From positions 1-64,000 of the forward strand of contig NZ_CP070479.1 of NCBI RefSeq assembly GCF_016925555.1: a DNA stretch of 64,000 bases. Reading direction: 5' to 3'. The position numbers were made by a program, and so were the translations under genes. This stretch comes from Mycoplasma tauri (lineage in GTDB: Bacteria; Bacillota_I; Bacilli_A; Mycoplasmatales; Metamycoplasmataceae). Each line of letters starts with the position of its first letter. Position 1 is the first letter of the stretch. Of the stretch, positions 23,682-34,148 are shown piece by piece. The notes under the pieces are model-generated. The model ran no database searches, was not told the DNA's origin, and saw nothing but the letters and a program-made list of their open reading frames with translations.

Positions 23682-25025
23682 ATGATAAATGATACAATAG
23701 CTGCAATCTCTTCAGGCGGGAAAGTTAATCAAGCTATTTCTATTATTCGTGTTAGTGGTAGCGATAGTATTGAAGTAGTTAAAAAAGTTTTTACTGGAAA
23801 AGTTGGTAAGAATCAAAATATAACATTTGGCAAAATTATTGATAATACAAATAACAATGAAGTAATAGATGAAGTTTTATGTATGTGATACATAGGAAAT
23901 AATAATTTTGTGGGTGAAGATACAGTAGAAATAAATTGCCATGGAGGGGTTGTTGTAACCAATCAAATTTTAGAACTTTTATTAGCAAATGGAGCAAGGC
24001 TTGCTGAGCCTGGCGAGTTTAGTCGTAGAAGTTTTTTAAATGGTAAAATGGACCTTATAAAAGCAGAGGCAATAAATGAATTAATTCATGCTAAAACAAC
24101 TAGTCAAACTAATTTAGCAATAAAAAAATTTAGCGGCAAAACATCAGATTACATTAATGAATTAAAAAGCGAATTAGCCTATTTTATAGGCGAAATGGAA
24201 GTTTCCATAGATTATCCAGAGTATGATTTTGAAAATCCTTTTAATGAGCAATTAAAAGATAGGCTTATTCAATTAAACAAAAAAATAGCTCATACTATTG
24301 AACTCAGTGAAACTTCAAGACTTATTTTTGATGGTATCAAAGTTGCTATTGTTGGACGGCCAAATGTAGGAAAAAGTTCACTTTTAAATGCATTGATTGA
24401 TGAAGAAAAAGCCATTGTTACAAATATACCTGGAACAACAAGAGATATTGTAGAAGCTTCATGACAATATAAGGGATTTCTTTTTAAATTTATTGACACA
24501 GCAGGAATTAGAAAAACGAATGAAAAGATTGAAAAAATCGGAATAGATAAATCTTATGAGCAATTAGCATTGTCAGATGTGGTTGTACATGTTTTTGATG
24601 CTAGCAACACTGAGAATGAATTTGATTTTAATATTAAAAATAAAGCAAAAGAACAAAATAAAATTTATATTCCTGTAATAAACAAAAAAGATTTACTCAA
24701 TTCAGAAGATTTAAATGATGAGTCAATTTATATAAGCACAAAAAATCATGATATTGAGAATCTCAAAGATTCATTAGTAGATTCTTTCAAAAGTATAGAC
24801 CTCAATAATGCTAATTATTTGAATAATTCTCGTCAACTTGCTTTAATCAAAAAAGCCTATAATTCAATTAAAGATGGAATAAAAGCAATTGAAGATGGTT
24901 ATGATTTAGATGTTGTTATTATTGATATTAGACAAGCTTGATCGAGCATTGCTGACATAATAGGAAGATCAGATAATGAAGATTTATTAGATGATATGTT
25001 TAAGCATTTTTGTTTGGGAAAATAA
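23682..25025 (+). CDS. mnmE: tRNA-modifying GTPase MnmE (TrmE)
   Basis: MnmE with MnmG adds a carboxymethylaminomethyl or related group to the wobble uridine of some tRNAs. 447 residues: an N-terminal folate-binding domain ([22 protein letters not shown]), a helical domain, and an inserted G domain with G1 [10 protein letters not shown]2 GTTRD, G3 DTAG and G4 NKKD. It ends in FCLGK, matching the conserved FCIGK with its functional Cys. An upstream frame start at 23646 is unlikely because ATG 23682 sits eight bases after a -10 box. It begins the mnmE-tatD-rsmA-gpsA run. Confidence 0.95.
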
Positions 25026-25034
25026 GGAGGACAA

Positions 25035-25808
25035 ATGGGAATCAAATATGTTGATTGTCATACACATCCAATTAAGTGTTATTATGAAAATAATTTAGAA
25101 GTTATCTCTAAATCTAGAAATAAAGGAGTTGCAGTCATGTTGGTTACAGGTTGTGATCCCAAAGAAAATCTAGAAGTATTAGAAATATGCAAAAAATTCG
25201 ACTATACATTTCCTGTTATTGGAGTCCACCCTAATGTTTCTACAGGTAAGAAAGATGCTGAAATAATTGAAAGCCAAATCACTAATGATGTTGTTGCAAT
25301 TGGTGAAATAGGGTTAGATTATTATTATCCTGAGACAAATAAAGAAGTTCAGATGGAATCTTTTATTTCACAAATAAAAGTTGCAGAAAAATACAATTTG
25401 CCAGTAGTTATTCATATGCGTGATTCATATGAAGATTTATATGAAACACTTAGAAAATTTCCTAATGTACGTTTTATGATTCACACGTTTAGTGGAAATT
25501 TATTTTGAGCCCAGAAGTTCTATGAAATAGGGTGTTTCTTCAGTTTTAGTGCTATTTCAACTTATAAAAATAGCAAAGAATTAATTGATGTTATTGAGTG
25601 ACTGCCTGTAGATAGAATTTTAACTGAAACTGATGCTCCTTATTTGCCACCTGCAAGTAAAAGGGGAGAAAAAAATTATCCAAATTATGTAATACACACA
25701 GCTAATTTTATTGCCGGAATTAAGAAAATGCCAATAGAAAAATTTGCTGATCAAGTTTTAAAAAATGCAAAGGAATTATTCAAACTAAATGTATCAAGAA
25801 AACATTAA
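25035..25808 (+). CDS. tatD: TatD family deoxyribonuclease
   Basis: TatD proteins are metal-dependent nucleases of the amidohydrolase fold that act on DNA (and in some organisms RNA). 257 residues with the metal ligands in VDCHTHP near the N terminus, GEIGLDYYY in the middle, VIHMRD, and ETDAPYLPP near the end. The ribosome site AGGAGG precedes ATG, ten bases after mnmE. Its last 20 bases overlap the start of rsmA, a common arrangement in Firmicutes and Mollicutes. Confidence 0.93.
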
Positions 25809-26571
25809 AGCAAAGAAAAAATATGGTCAGAATTTTTTAAATAACCAAGGGATAATAAACAAAATAGTTTCAATAATAAGTCCAAAAAATAAAAAAATTA
25901 TCGAGATAGGCCCTGGAATGGGGGCTTTAACCAAGGAATTAGTTAAAGAATCTTCAAAATTAATTGCATTTGAAATTGATACAGATATGATAAATTATCT
26001 AAATCAAATAAATGTATTTGATGGCATTAAAAATAAAATTATTAATGAAGATTTTCTTGAAAGCAATTTAAGTGATTATAAAGAATTTGAAATTGTAGGA
26101 AATATACCATATTACATAACAAGCGAAATAATTTTTAAAATAATTGATAATAGATTTTTGTTTAAAAGAGCTGTTTTAATGGTTCAAAAGGAAGTTGCTG
26201 ATCGCATAGTTGCTACGATTAATAGTAGTGAATATTCAAAACTTAGTTTAAGTTGTCAATATGTTGCAAAAGTAAAAAAAGAACTCATTGTTAAGAAGGA
26301 TAATTTTACACCAGTTCCAAAAGTTGATTCAGCAATCGTAAGTTTTTATTTTTATCAAAAAAAGGATGATGATTTTGATAGAATAAAAGAGTTCTTTAAA
26401 TTATGTTTTTTAGCAAGGAGGAAAAAATTAATTTGATCTCTTTCTAAAAAATATAAAAAAGAAGATATTTTAAATACGTTTAAAAAACTTAATTTGGATG
26501 AAAATATACGTATACAACAACTAGATTTAAATTGTGTTTTAAAATTATATAATTTACTTAAAGATCAATAA
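25789..26571 (+). CDS. rsmA: 16S rRNA dimethyladenosine transferase (KsgA)
   Basis: RsmA dimethylates two adjacent adenines near the 3' end of 16S rRNA; its loss gives kasugamycin resistance. 260 residues: KKKYGQNFLNN at the N terminus, SAM motif I EIGPGMGALT, the motif IV NIPYY, and the C-terminal PVPKVDSAIVSF segment. It overlaps tatD by 20 bases and runs into gpsA after 23 bases, so its translation is probably coupled. Confidence 0.95.
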
Positions 26572-26594
26572 AATAGTCAAAAAAGGAAAAAACT

Positions 26595-27590
26595 ATGATT
26601 AAAAAAATAACATTTATTGGCTCAGGTTCTTGAGGTAGCGCTCTTGCTAATGTTTTATCAAGTAATAATCACAAAGTTACATTATGAGGTATTGATAAGT
26701 CTGAAATTGAAGATATAAATTCAGGCATTAACTCCAAATATTTTGACAATAAAAAGTTCGATAATGAAAAAAATATAAAAGCAACTATTGATTTATCTGA
26801 AGCTTTAAGTGATTTCGATTATTTGGTTTTAAGTGTTCCATCAGCAGCAATTTTGCCTGTTTTAAAGCAAATTAAAGAGATTATTAAAGATAAAAAAATT
26901 AAATTAATAAATGTCGCAAAAGGCATAGAGTCTAAAAGTAAAAAGTTTTTTTCTAATGTGTTGAAGGATGAATTTGGAGATAATATAGAGAATTACTGTA
27001 CTATCATTGGCCCATCATTTGCTACAGAAGTATTTGATAAATGCCTTACAATGGTTAACATTGTTGGTCCTAATAAAAAATTTTTAAGAGAAGTATCAAG
27101 TGTGTTTAATAATGACTATTTTAGAACCATTACAAATATTGATGAAAAAGGTTCAGAATTATTTGCAGCTATTAAAAATGTACTTGCTATTGGCATTGGC
27201 ATAATAAGTTCCATTTATACATCTGAAAATACACAAGCAGCTTTACTTGCAATAGGTATAAAAGAAATTCATAATGTTTATAAAAGAATAGAACCAAAAG
27301 GTAGAGACAATCTAGGTTTTGAACTTGCTGGAGTTGGTGATATTTTCTTAACCTGCTCAAGTCCAAAAAGCAGAAATTTTAAATTTGGTCAAGACATTGC
27401 TGAATTAGGTTTTAAAGAAGCATTTGAGAAAAATTTAAAAACTGTAGAGGGATATTTTGCAGCCAAAATATTGGAAGAAATAATTCATGATTTACAAATT
27501 GATGTTCCTTTTTTAAAAAGCATTATTAATGTGATGTATCATGATAAAAAAGTAGAAAATTTATTAGATTTTATAAGTTCATATAAATAA
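26595..27590 (+). CDS. gpsA: Glycerol-3-phosphate dehydrogenase GpsA
   Basis: GpsA interconverts dihydroxyacetone phosphate and sn-glycerol-3-phosphate with NAD(P)H, giving the backbone for membrane lipids. 331 residues: the dinucleotide site FIGSGSWGSALA, GPSFATEV, the catalytic Lys in FAAIKNVLAIG, and GRDNLGFELAGVGDIFLTC. The ORF requires reading TGA at 26630 as Trp within the nucleotide-binding loop. A hairpin terminator follows. Confidence 0.94.
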
Positions 27591-27600
27591 AATGTTTTTT

Positions 27601-27631
27601 GGGAAAAAGTGCTTCTTTTTCCCATTTTTTT
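27601..27631 (+). terminator. Terminator of the mnmE-gpsA run
   Basis: Nine-base stem GGGAAAAAG with CTTTTTCCC, a five-base loop and a T run, ten bases after gpsA. Confidence 0.85.
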
Positions 27632-27676
27632 CCGTTTTTTTAAAAGATTTTCTTAAATGATAACTGTAATTTTGCG

Positions 27677-28177
27677 ATGATGAAAAAATGATTAATTGGT
27701 TCTGTGCTGGCATTTGGCATAATTGGTGTTTCCTCTACTATTGCATGGAAGAAACATTCTGTAGAAATTAATAGGATAAGTAATGAAAATAATAGTCTTA
27801 TTATGATTGAAGTTAAAGGTGCCGTGCTTTTTCCTGGGAAGCATTATTTTAAAAAAGGTGTTAGTTTTAAACAAATTATAGATAAGGTAAGAATTGATGG
27901 AGCAGATATTTCAAAATTTGATGTTAATAAAAAATTTGACAAAAATGAAAAAATATTTATACCTTTTTTAAAATTTTCAGAACCCAAAAGAAAAATTGAA
28001 TGAAAAACTTTGTCTTCGCCTCAAGAATTAATAAGTGTTGGATTACATAAAAAATATGCTGAAAAATTATATGAATTGAGAAAGGTGAAACATATAGTTA
28101 CATGACAAGATATTATGAAAATAAAAGGAATAGGTCAAAAAACAATAAAAAGAATACAAGAAGTTCTGATCGTATAA
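27677..28177 (+). CDS. comEA: ComEA-like DNA-binding protein
   Basis: A 166-residue ComEA-like protein. An N-terminal membrane helix (about residues 5-22) is followed by an SLBB-type segment (MIEVKGAVLFPGKH) and a C-terminal helix-hairpin-helix motif, KIKGIGQKTIKRI, that would grip DNA. ComEA delivers DNA to the ComEC pore during uptake. A -10-like TGTAAT ends six bases before the first ATG and no ribosome site is present. The comEC frame starts inside its last 76 bases. If comEC is broken, ComEA may still serve nucleotide scavenging. Confidence 0.85.
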
Positions 28178-29503
28178 ATTTTTATTTATTGGCTTTTATT
28201 TTTCCAATTTTAGTTCATTGTATTTTGAACACTAAAATTGAATCAATTATCTTTATAATTTTATTTTTATTATTATCATTCTATCTATATTGTAACAAGT
28301 GAGAAGCTTTAGGGGTTGGTCTATTAGGAATTTTTATTTACTTTTCTATTTATTTGCCGTATTTTTTTCAGACCAAAATTGACAATGGATTATATTTAAT
28401 TAAGGGTTATGTTATAAAAACAAATAATAACTATTTTATAATAGAAAATAACAAAAATAATATTATTGTTTTCTATAATGATCATATGACTAGCACTCCT
28501 GTTATCCAGGGCTCATATATATCTGTTTCAGGGAATTTATCAAATGATTTAGAAAAAATTAATTTAGATAAATCATTCATTTTATCATCATCAATAAAGT
28601 ATATTATTAATGAACCAAGGATTAATTTAATTTCATGACCAAAATTTAGTATTTTTGAAAAAATTAGAGGTTATGGGTATAGATATCCATATTTTTTACA
28701 ATATTGAAAAACTTTATTATTTGGAATAGATGATTACAAAGTTGCAAGTGTTAAAGTAAGTCTTTTAAATGTCCCCCTATTTACTTGTAATTTCAGGAAT
28801 ACATTTTGACATATTATTCTTAATTATAGGTTTTTTGTTTAAACCTTTAACTAAAAAGAATTCTAAATTTATTTATATTATTCATAGTTTTTTATTTGCA
28901 TATATAACATTGATAAATAATTATATGTCGGCATTAAGAAGCTTTATAATGAATTTTGTAAGCACAAAAAAACAAATCAAAAATTATAAATTTAAGCTTT
29001 TGGACGGATGAAATATATCACTAATTATTACATTTTTAATTAATCCAAATAGCATGTTTTCATTAAGTTTTATTTTTTCCTATTATTGCGCTCTTTTAAT
29101 AATACTTTTGAATAATTTTTTACATATAAATAATAAAATAACAAAAACAATAGTTATATTTATACTTGTTTATATTTTTAACATACCACTAACTTTAAAA
29201 ATAAGTAAATACTATAATCCTTTAAGTTTTGTATTTGGAATTATATTGTCGCCATTATTTGAGGCGCTATATATTATTTCTATTTTTGCGTTCTGAAATT
29301 TATCTTTTTTAAATAGTATTTATATGTGGTTTGATAATTTTTTAGAATTATTGATAACACTTTTTAGACCGCTTAAGATTAATTTATTTATTCCTTGATG
29401 ATTTGTACAAATTTACTTTTTTATATGGTTTGTAAGTATATGATGCTATTCTATTTTGAAAAAAAATATAGAAAATAAAAAAACCAGAATTTATCTGGTT
29501 TAA
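28102..29503 (+). pseudogene. comEC: ComEC DNA-uptake channel, frameshifted at a C run
   Basis: Two frames together match a short mycoplasma-type ComEC of about 465 residues, many helices and no C-terminal beta-lactamase part. The first frame (28102-28842) has the N-terminal helices and a beta-rich OB-like domain, then leaves frame. The second (from 28769 to 29503) begins with SPYLLVISGIHF, the family's L-x-x-I-S-G-x-H signature, and continues with helices. The frames join if the run of five C at 28773-28777 had four, giving LLNVPYLLVISG. Such a C run is rare in this AT-rich DNA. Error, phase variation or loss are all possible. Confidence 0.75.
29470..29502 (-). terminator. Terminator of the tRNA-Cys/tRNA-Arg transcript
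   Basis: Stem AAACCAGA with TCTGGTTT and a five-base loop. The minus strand has a run of seven T after it, so it mainly stops transcripts from the tRNA side. It overlaps the end of comEC and could work both ways. Confidence 0.65.
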
Positions 29504-29522
29504 AAGTCAACGAACGTTGAAA

Positions 29523-29599
29523 TGGCGCGCCCAAGAGGAGTCGAACCCCTAACCTTTTGGTCCGTAGCCAAACACTCTGTCCAATTGAGCTATGGGCGC
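29523..29599 (-). tRNA. tRNA-Arg (anticodon ACG)
   Basis: On the minus strand the acceptor arms GCGCCCA and TGGGCGC pair, the loop CTACGGA gives ACG (the A is normally changed to inosine by TadA), the T loop is TTCGACT, and CCA is encoded. Confidence 0.94.
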
Positions 29600-29606
29600 A
29601 TATAAA

Positions 29607-29681
29607 TGGAGGCACCAACCGGACTCGAACCGGTAATCAGAGTTTTGCAGACTCGTGCCTTGGCCTTTTGGCTATGGTGCC
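29607..29681 (-). tRNA. tRNA-Cys (anticodon GCA)
   Basis: On the minus strand the acceptor arms GGCACCA and TGGTGCC pair, the loop CTGCAAA gives GCA, the T loop is TTCGAGT, and CCA is encoded. It lies seven bases upstream of tRNA-Arg on the same strand. Confidence 0.94.
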
Positions 29682-29829
29682 ACAAGCAAAATTATTATAC
29701 AATATAAGGTTAATTTGGAAAAATATTTTATTAGTTTAGGTTAATTTATTTTAATTGCCTGGCCATAAAATTTTTAAATTGTTCTGTTCATACAGGAAAT
29801 TTGCTTTTAACAAGAAAAGAAATATTCAA

Positions 29830-30381
29830 TTATATTTGCATAATTTCTTTTTCTTTAGATGAAATTATTAAATCAATTTCAGAAATTTTCTTATCTACAA
29901 ATTTTTGAATTTCAGCAAGAGCTCTTTTTTCTTCATCTTCTGACATTTCATCTTCAGATTTAATAATTTTATTTATTGATTGACGGATATTTCTTATTCC
30001 AACTTTTGCATTTTCAGCATGTTTTGAAAGACTTTTAACAAGCTCTTTTCTTCTCTCAGTTGTTAATGGTGGGAATTTAATTCTTATTTGATTTCCTTCA
30101 TCTACTGGATTAATTCCTAATGAAGCATTTGTTATGGATTTAATAATATCTCTTATACATGATATGTCGTATGGTTTTATTAATAATTGTTGAGCTTCAG
30201 GAACGCTAATAGAAGCTAATTCTTCTAAAGGGGTGGGAGCATCATAATAGTTAACTCTGATGCCTTTTATTAATTGTGGATTAGCTCTACCAGTTGAAAT
30301 TTTTGAAAGTTCAAAATTTAAATGATTAATAACTTTTTCAGAATCATCTTCAATTTTTAAAATATATAAATTTAAGTCCAT
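29830..30381 (-). CDS. frr: Ribosome recycling factor
   Basis: RRF with EF-G splits the ribosome after termination. 183 residues match the family. The L-shaped protein's segments are visible: STGRANPQLI, VNYYDAPTPLEELASISVPEAQQL, IKPYD, GNQIRIKFPPLTTERRKELVK and VGIRNIRQ. The ATG shares one base with the pyrH stop codon (TAATG), which gives coupled translation, as in the common pyrH-frr pair. Confidence 0.96.
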   Translation of the reverse strand: MDLNLYILKIEDDSEKVINHLNFELSKISTGRANPQLIKGIRVNYYDAPTPLEELASISVPEAQQLLIKPYDISCIRDIIKSITNASLGINPVDEGNQIRIKFPPLTTERRKELVKSLSKHAENAKVGIRNIRQSINKIIKSEDEMSEDEEKRALAEIQKFVDKKISEIDLIISSKEKEIMQI

Positions 30382-31109
30382 TAGTTAGTTACCTCTGTGT
30401 GATCAATTTTTCCTTCAACTGCACGAATAATTGAGTTTTCTTCATTTATATTGAAAATAATTAAATTAATTTTATTATCACGAGCCATGCTTGTTGCAGT
30501 TAAGTCCATAACTTGAAGTTTTTTATCTAAAACGTCATCATATGAAATTTTGTCAAATTTTGTAGCATTTGGGTTAAATTTTGGATCAGAATCATAAATA
30601 CCAGAAACTCCATTTTTGCCCATTAAAATAACGTCAGCTTTAATTTCTGATGCAAACAATGTAGCAGCTGTGTCAGTTGTAAAATATGGTCTTCCAGTGC
30701 CGCCAACAAAAATAACTATCTCGCCCTCTTTTAAATATTTTATAGTTTTTTCATTTATATAGTTTTCAGCTACTTTTTGATCAACAATAAGTGAAGATTG
30801 AACACGAGCCTTTAGTCCAACTTTTTCAAATCCACTTTTTAGTGCCAAACCATTCATAATTGTTGCTAGCATACCAATATAGTCTGCCCTATTTCTGGGT
30901 ATTCCATTTTTTTCAGCGCTTGCGCCTCTTCAAAAATTGCCCCCTCCAATTACAATACTGATTTGGATACCTTTTTCAGATATTATTTTTAATTGGCGAG
31001 CTATGTCTTCAACCATATCATAATCTATAGCCAATTTTTTTTCTTTATTGACTAAACCTTCACCAGAAAGTTTTATTAAAATTCTGTTGTATTTATAAAT
31101 TTTATCCAT
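30381..31109 (-). CDS. pyrH: UMP kinase
   Basis: PyrH phosphorylates UMP to UDP, feeding RNA and UDP-sugar supply. 242 residues: ILIKLSGEGL, VIGGGNFWRGAS, GIPRNRADYIGMLATIMNGLAL, GGTGRPYFTTDTAA and the C-terminal MDLTATSMARDN. The ATG at 31109 is chosen because AGGTGG lies just upstream; a GTG three codons earlier is open but less likely. frr follows with a one-base overlap. Confidence 0.96.
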
Positions 31110-31156
31110 AAAAACCACCTTGATATTTTATTAATTCAATTATAAATTAAAAATAA

Positions 31157-31198
31157 AAAAAGTATCTTATAGTGTGTAAAGTCACAAAAATACTTTTT
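31157..31198 (-). terminator. Terminator after the YihY/BrkB gene
   Basis: Nine-base arms AAAAAGTAT and ATACTTTTT enclose an inner GTG/CAC pair. The minus strand ends in T. It overlaps the stop codon by two bases. Confidence 0.6.
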
Positions 31199-32258
31199 AA
31201 TAATTTTTTGTTTTAATAATCTTTTTGAATCATATTTTTTTAGGAACAGTGTATCTTGAATGAAAAGTTTTGTAATAGCCCTCGTTTGCTATTATTCCTA
31301 AATAAATAAAATATGACATTGTCGATACTAATAATGCAATATACATAAAAACACTAAAAGTTCCAAATTTTTTATAATCAATCAATGATGTTAAATATCC
31401 AAAAAATGTGATAAAAATCATTGTTGGAACTGCAGCAATTAATACTCCTAGCGATATAAAAGATCATGAAATTTTAAAAGCAGGAGCATGCTTAAAAAGC
31501 AAACCTAACCCCACATATAAATTGATCATTAAGTAGATAGAAAAGAAAATATAAAAAAATAAATTTTTATAAAGTTCAGAAGACTTATCTAATCCTAAGC
31601 TTTTGTAAATTGATAAATAAACAAATGCTGATACAAAAATAAAAATAGTTATGAATAAAACAGTAAAAAAACCCTTAACCCTATTTATAAATCAGTTTCC
31701 AGTTGTTTCATGACGGTAAATGTAATTTATACTGTATGAGAATCTCGCAAATCCTCCTGATGATATTAGAATAGATGAAATGAATAAAATTACGATAACC
31801 ATATATGTTCCAGTTTCAAAGGAATTAGGTAAAAACTGTGTAAAGGAACCTAATCCAGGTATTATCTTCTGTAATATCTCTTGATCGAATAGAGTGTGAT
31901 AGTCTCCATTAAAATTCACAAATTTTAATAAGTGATAAACAGTTGCTATTATAGGAATAAATGAAATTAACATATAAAAAGCAAACGAAATTGGTATAAA
32001 AACAAAGTCGCGGCCGGTAAATTTTACATAAACTCTGTTGATTAACTCATTTATTTTTGTTTTATTTCGTTTAATTCTTTTTGAGGCGGTTATGATCATT
32101 ATTCATTTTATAAAGAACATTATGATTATTTCAAAAAGAGTTTTTTTATTTTTCCCAGTAGGTATTATATTTTTACTAATAGCTGATTTTTTAATCAACT
32201 CATTATATTTTTTTAGAATCAGTTTAGGATTTTTATTAGAATATATCTTTGTTTTCAC
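31197..32258 (-). CDS. YihY/BrkB family membrane protein
   Basis: A 353-residue polytopic membrane protein of the YihY (UPF0761, once called RNase BN or BrkB) family, with about six helices. The family pattern is seen in RDFVFIPISFAFYMLISFIP and SSGGFARFSYSINYIYRHE, where the Gly/Ala-rich turn and aromatic helix are typical. Its transport or export role is unproved. The likely start is GTG at 32258 behind GGAGG (ten-base spacing); an ATG at 32099 would remove about 53 mostly basic residues. The last 35 residues are basic. Confidence 0.75.
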
Positions 32259-32301
32259 TTTGCGAAATCCTCCAATACATCTTTTTTTTATGTTTTTAAA
32301 T

Positions 32302-32322
32302 AAAAAAACCAGAAAAATCTGG
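32302..32322 (-). terminator. Terminator of the rpmG-secE-nusG transcript
   Basis: Stem CCAGA with TCTGG and a four-base loop, followed on the minus strand by seven T. It lies five bases after the nusG stop. Confidence 0.75.
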
Positions 32323-32326
32323 ATTC

Positions 32327-32926
32327 TTAAGCCTCTTGAGATTCAACAACAGAATAATCAAAATCGGTTGGTACTTTTTTACCAAAGTGTTCAACTTCCA
32401 CTGTTACTTTTTTAATGTTATCAAATGTTTCTAAAACCTTACCAATTGTGCCTTTAAAAGGACCATCAATAATTTCAACAATCTCACCAACTAAGAATTT
32501 ACCTTCAATTTTTCCTTCTTTAAAGTCAGAAATTAATTGTTTCTCTTTATGGAATGATGCTTCTATTTCTCTTTTGCTTACAGGAGTAGGTTTTGTTCCT
32601 TTTCCGGCCGATCCTATTAGTCCAGTAACATATTGAGTGTTACGCACGACGAATCAAGCTTGGTCAGTCATATCCATATTTATAAAAATATATCCATTAT
32701 AAATATTGTTCATTTTAATTTTATAAGGTTCTCCAAGAGCTTTTTTTTCTGCTTCTTTTGCAGTCAAAACAGGTTTTTTAAAAATTTTAAAAGCGCCTTC
32801 TTCACAGGCATTTTCATTAAAACAATCATCAACTTGTTCACTAACAATTCTGTTTTTTAAAGATTCAACAACTTTGTCTTCCTTACCTGAAACAGTGCTT
32901 ATCATGTATCATTGAAAATTACGCAT
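32327..32926 (-). CDS. nusG: Transcription termination/antitermination protein NusG
   Basis: NusG binds RNA polymerase and links it to the ribosome. 199 residues: an NGN domain starting FQWYMISTVSGKEDKV, with a long loop before MNNIYNGYIFINMDMTDQAW and VRNTQYVTGLIGS, then a linker and a KOW motif GEIVEIIDGPFKGTIGKV near the C terminus. Its ATG overlaps the last eight bases of secE, so translation is coupled. Confidence 0.94.
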
Positions 32927-33137
32927 TATGTATTCCTCCTGAATTTATTCCTGTTTTTGTGAAAGCTAAACCCACTAGTGTGAAAAAACCAATAACAATA
33001 AGTGTGAAAATAATAGTAAATATTATAACTTGCACAAATGATGCCCAGCTTTTTTTAGCAGAAGGCCATCTAACTCTTTTTAGTTCTTTAATAAATTTAC
33101 GAACATAATATTTTTTCTTTTTTTCTTGCTTTTTCAT
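32919..33137 (-). CDS. secE: Preprotein translocase subunit SecE
   Basis: A 72-residue SecE with a basic N terminus, the conserved amphipathic segment FIKELKRVRWPSAKKSW, and one membrane helix (about residues 34-60). SecE clamps SecY in the translocon. Its ATG shares one base with the rpmG stop (TAATG), and its stop overlaps nusG. Confidence 0.93.
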   Translation of the reverse strand: MKKQEKKKKYYVRKFIKELKRVRWPSAKKSWASFVQVIIFTIIFTLIVIGFFTLVGLAFTKTGINSGGIHNA

Positions 33138-33286
33138 TATTTTTCTTCCTTGTGCATAGTGTGTTCATTACATTTTGGGCAAAATTTTTTTAATATTAAT
33201 CTATTTTCATTGCCTATACTTTTCTTAATTGAATAATTTAAACTAAAACATTTTTCACAACCTAATGTTACTTTTTTCCTAAACAT
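33137..33286 (-). CDS. rpmG: 50S ribosomal protein L33
   Basis: A 49-residue L33 of the zinc-binding type. It keeps two CxxC pairs: CEKC near residue 10 and CPKC near residue 36. The frame runs MFRKKVTLGCEKC to MHKEEK. It sits directly upstream of secE, as in most Firmicutes. Confidence 0.93.
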   Translation of the reverse strand: MFRKKVTLGCEKCFSLNYSIKKSIGNENRLILKKFCPKCNEHTMHKEEK

Positions 33287-33356
33287 ATTGTTATTATAAT
33301 AAATATTAAATCAAATATATAGTATTTTTTTTATTCAAATTTAATACTTAATAATT

Positions 33357-33926
33357 TTAATTGTTATAAAAAATACTCATTTTTTTAATCAAATTTAATC
33401 TAATTTCATTTATTTTTTGCTTGGTATATGGGGTTCATTGATCATTAATTAGCATTTGAGTGTTTTGATTTTCTTCTTCAGTTAAGAATATATTTAAAAA
33501 ATTTGAAATATCAATATTATCTATGCTTTCATTCAAAATATCTTCTGATGTTTTATCGGGCAATGAATAAAATTCTTCATTTGATATCATTTCAGAATCT
33601 ATTTTTCTTTTCTTTCTGGTTCAATATTGTATTTTATTCAAACAAAAGTTTTTTGCTACTTTACAAATGTAGGCATCAAAAGATGAATTGGGATTATACT
33701 GATATTTTTTTGTATATTTTGGGGCCATGTATAAAAATTCATTATAAATATCATCGCTTGTTAATGAAATTTTTGGTTTTCAACTCAAAATATTTTGAAA
33801 AATAGGATATATCTCTTTTTTATGATTTTTGTCTACTAAATAAATTATTTCATTATTTGAAAGGCTATTTATTATAAATGGCGTTTCACTTTTTTTAAAA
33901 TTTAATATCTTTCTTGCTTTTTTCAT
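33357..33926 (-). CDS. Sigma-70-like factor in the sigH position
   Basis: A 189-residue protein, with several TGA Trp codons. Residues 60-110 look like sigma region 2: SSFDAYICKVAKNFCLNKIQYW followed by a basic TRKKRK. A short linker and a C-terminal region (about 150-185) that could be a weak region 4 follow. It lies directly upstream of rpmG-secE-nusG, where sigH sits in Bacillus and Staphylococcus. Mycoplasma genitalium MG428 is a known minimal sigma factor that controls recombination genes, so this may be a relative. The ribosome site AAGGAG precedes ATG. The family call rests on pattern and place. Confidence 0.65.
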
Positions 33927-34148
33927 TATTATCTCCTTATGTTTAATGTCATACATATTTTTACAAATTAAACATAATATTTTTCCTATTTAATTCCACT
34001 GTGGATATCTATTTTTTTAGTTTTATTTTTTAATTAAATTTTTCCTAAAATAACTATAAAACAGGTGAATATTACAAAAATAAAACAACAAAATATTAAT
34101 ATTTTGTTGTTGATAATTTGTGGATAACTTCTTATTGTGTTTTTTAAT
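33927..34148. other. Spacer with DnaA-box-like words and a palindrome
   Basis: About 220 bases without a gene. It holds TGTGGATAT (34000-34008), TGTGGATAA (34119-34127, the exact complement of TTATCCACA), the 28-base palindrome listed separately, and presumably the promoter of the sigma-like gene. Confidence 0.45.
34084..34111. repeat. Perfect 28-base palindrome
   Basis: Each arm (AACAACAAAATATT) is the exact reverse complement of the other, with no loop. On the minus strand a T-rich stretch follows, so it may serve as the terminator of rlmB, which ends about 38 bases away. Confidence 0.6.

Noticed and set aside
27692-27874. Minus-strand frame opposite comEA
   Set aside because: ComEA on the other strand has SLBB and helix-hairpin-helix features; this frame has none.
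29746-29829. A 27-codon frame directly after frr (minus strand, TTG start)
   Set aside because: Short, no ribosome site, no known family; it may be a chance frame or a gene remnant.
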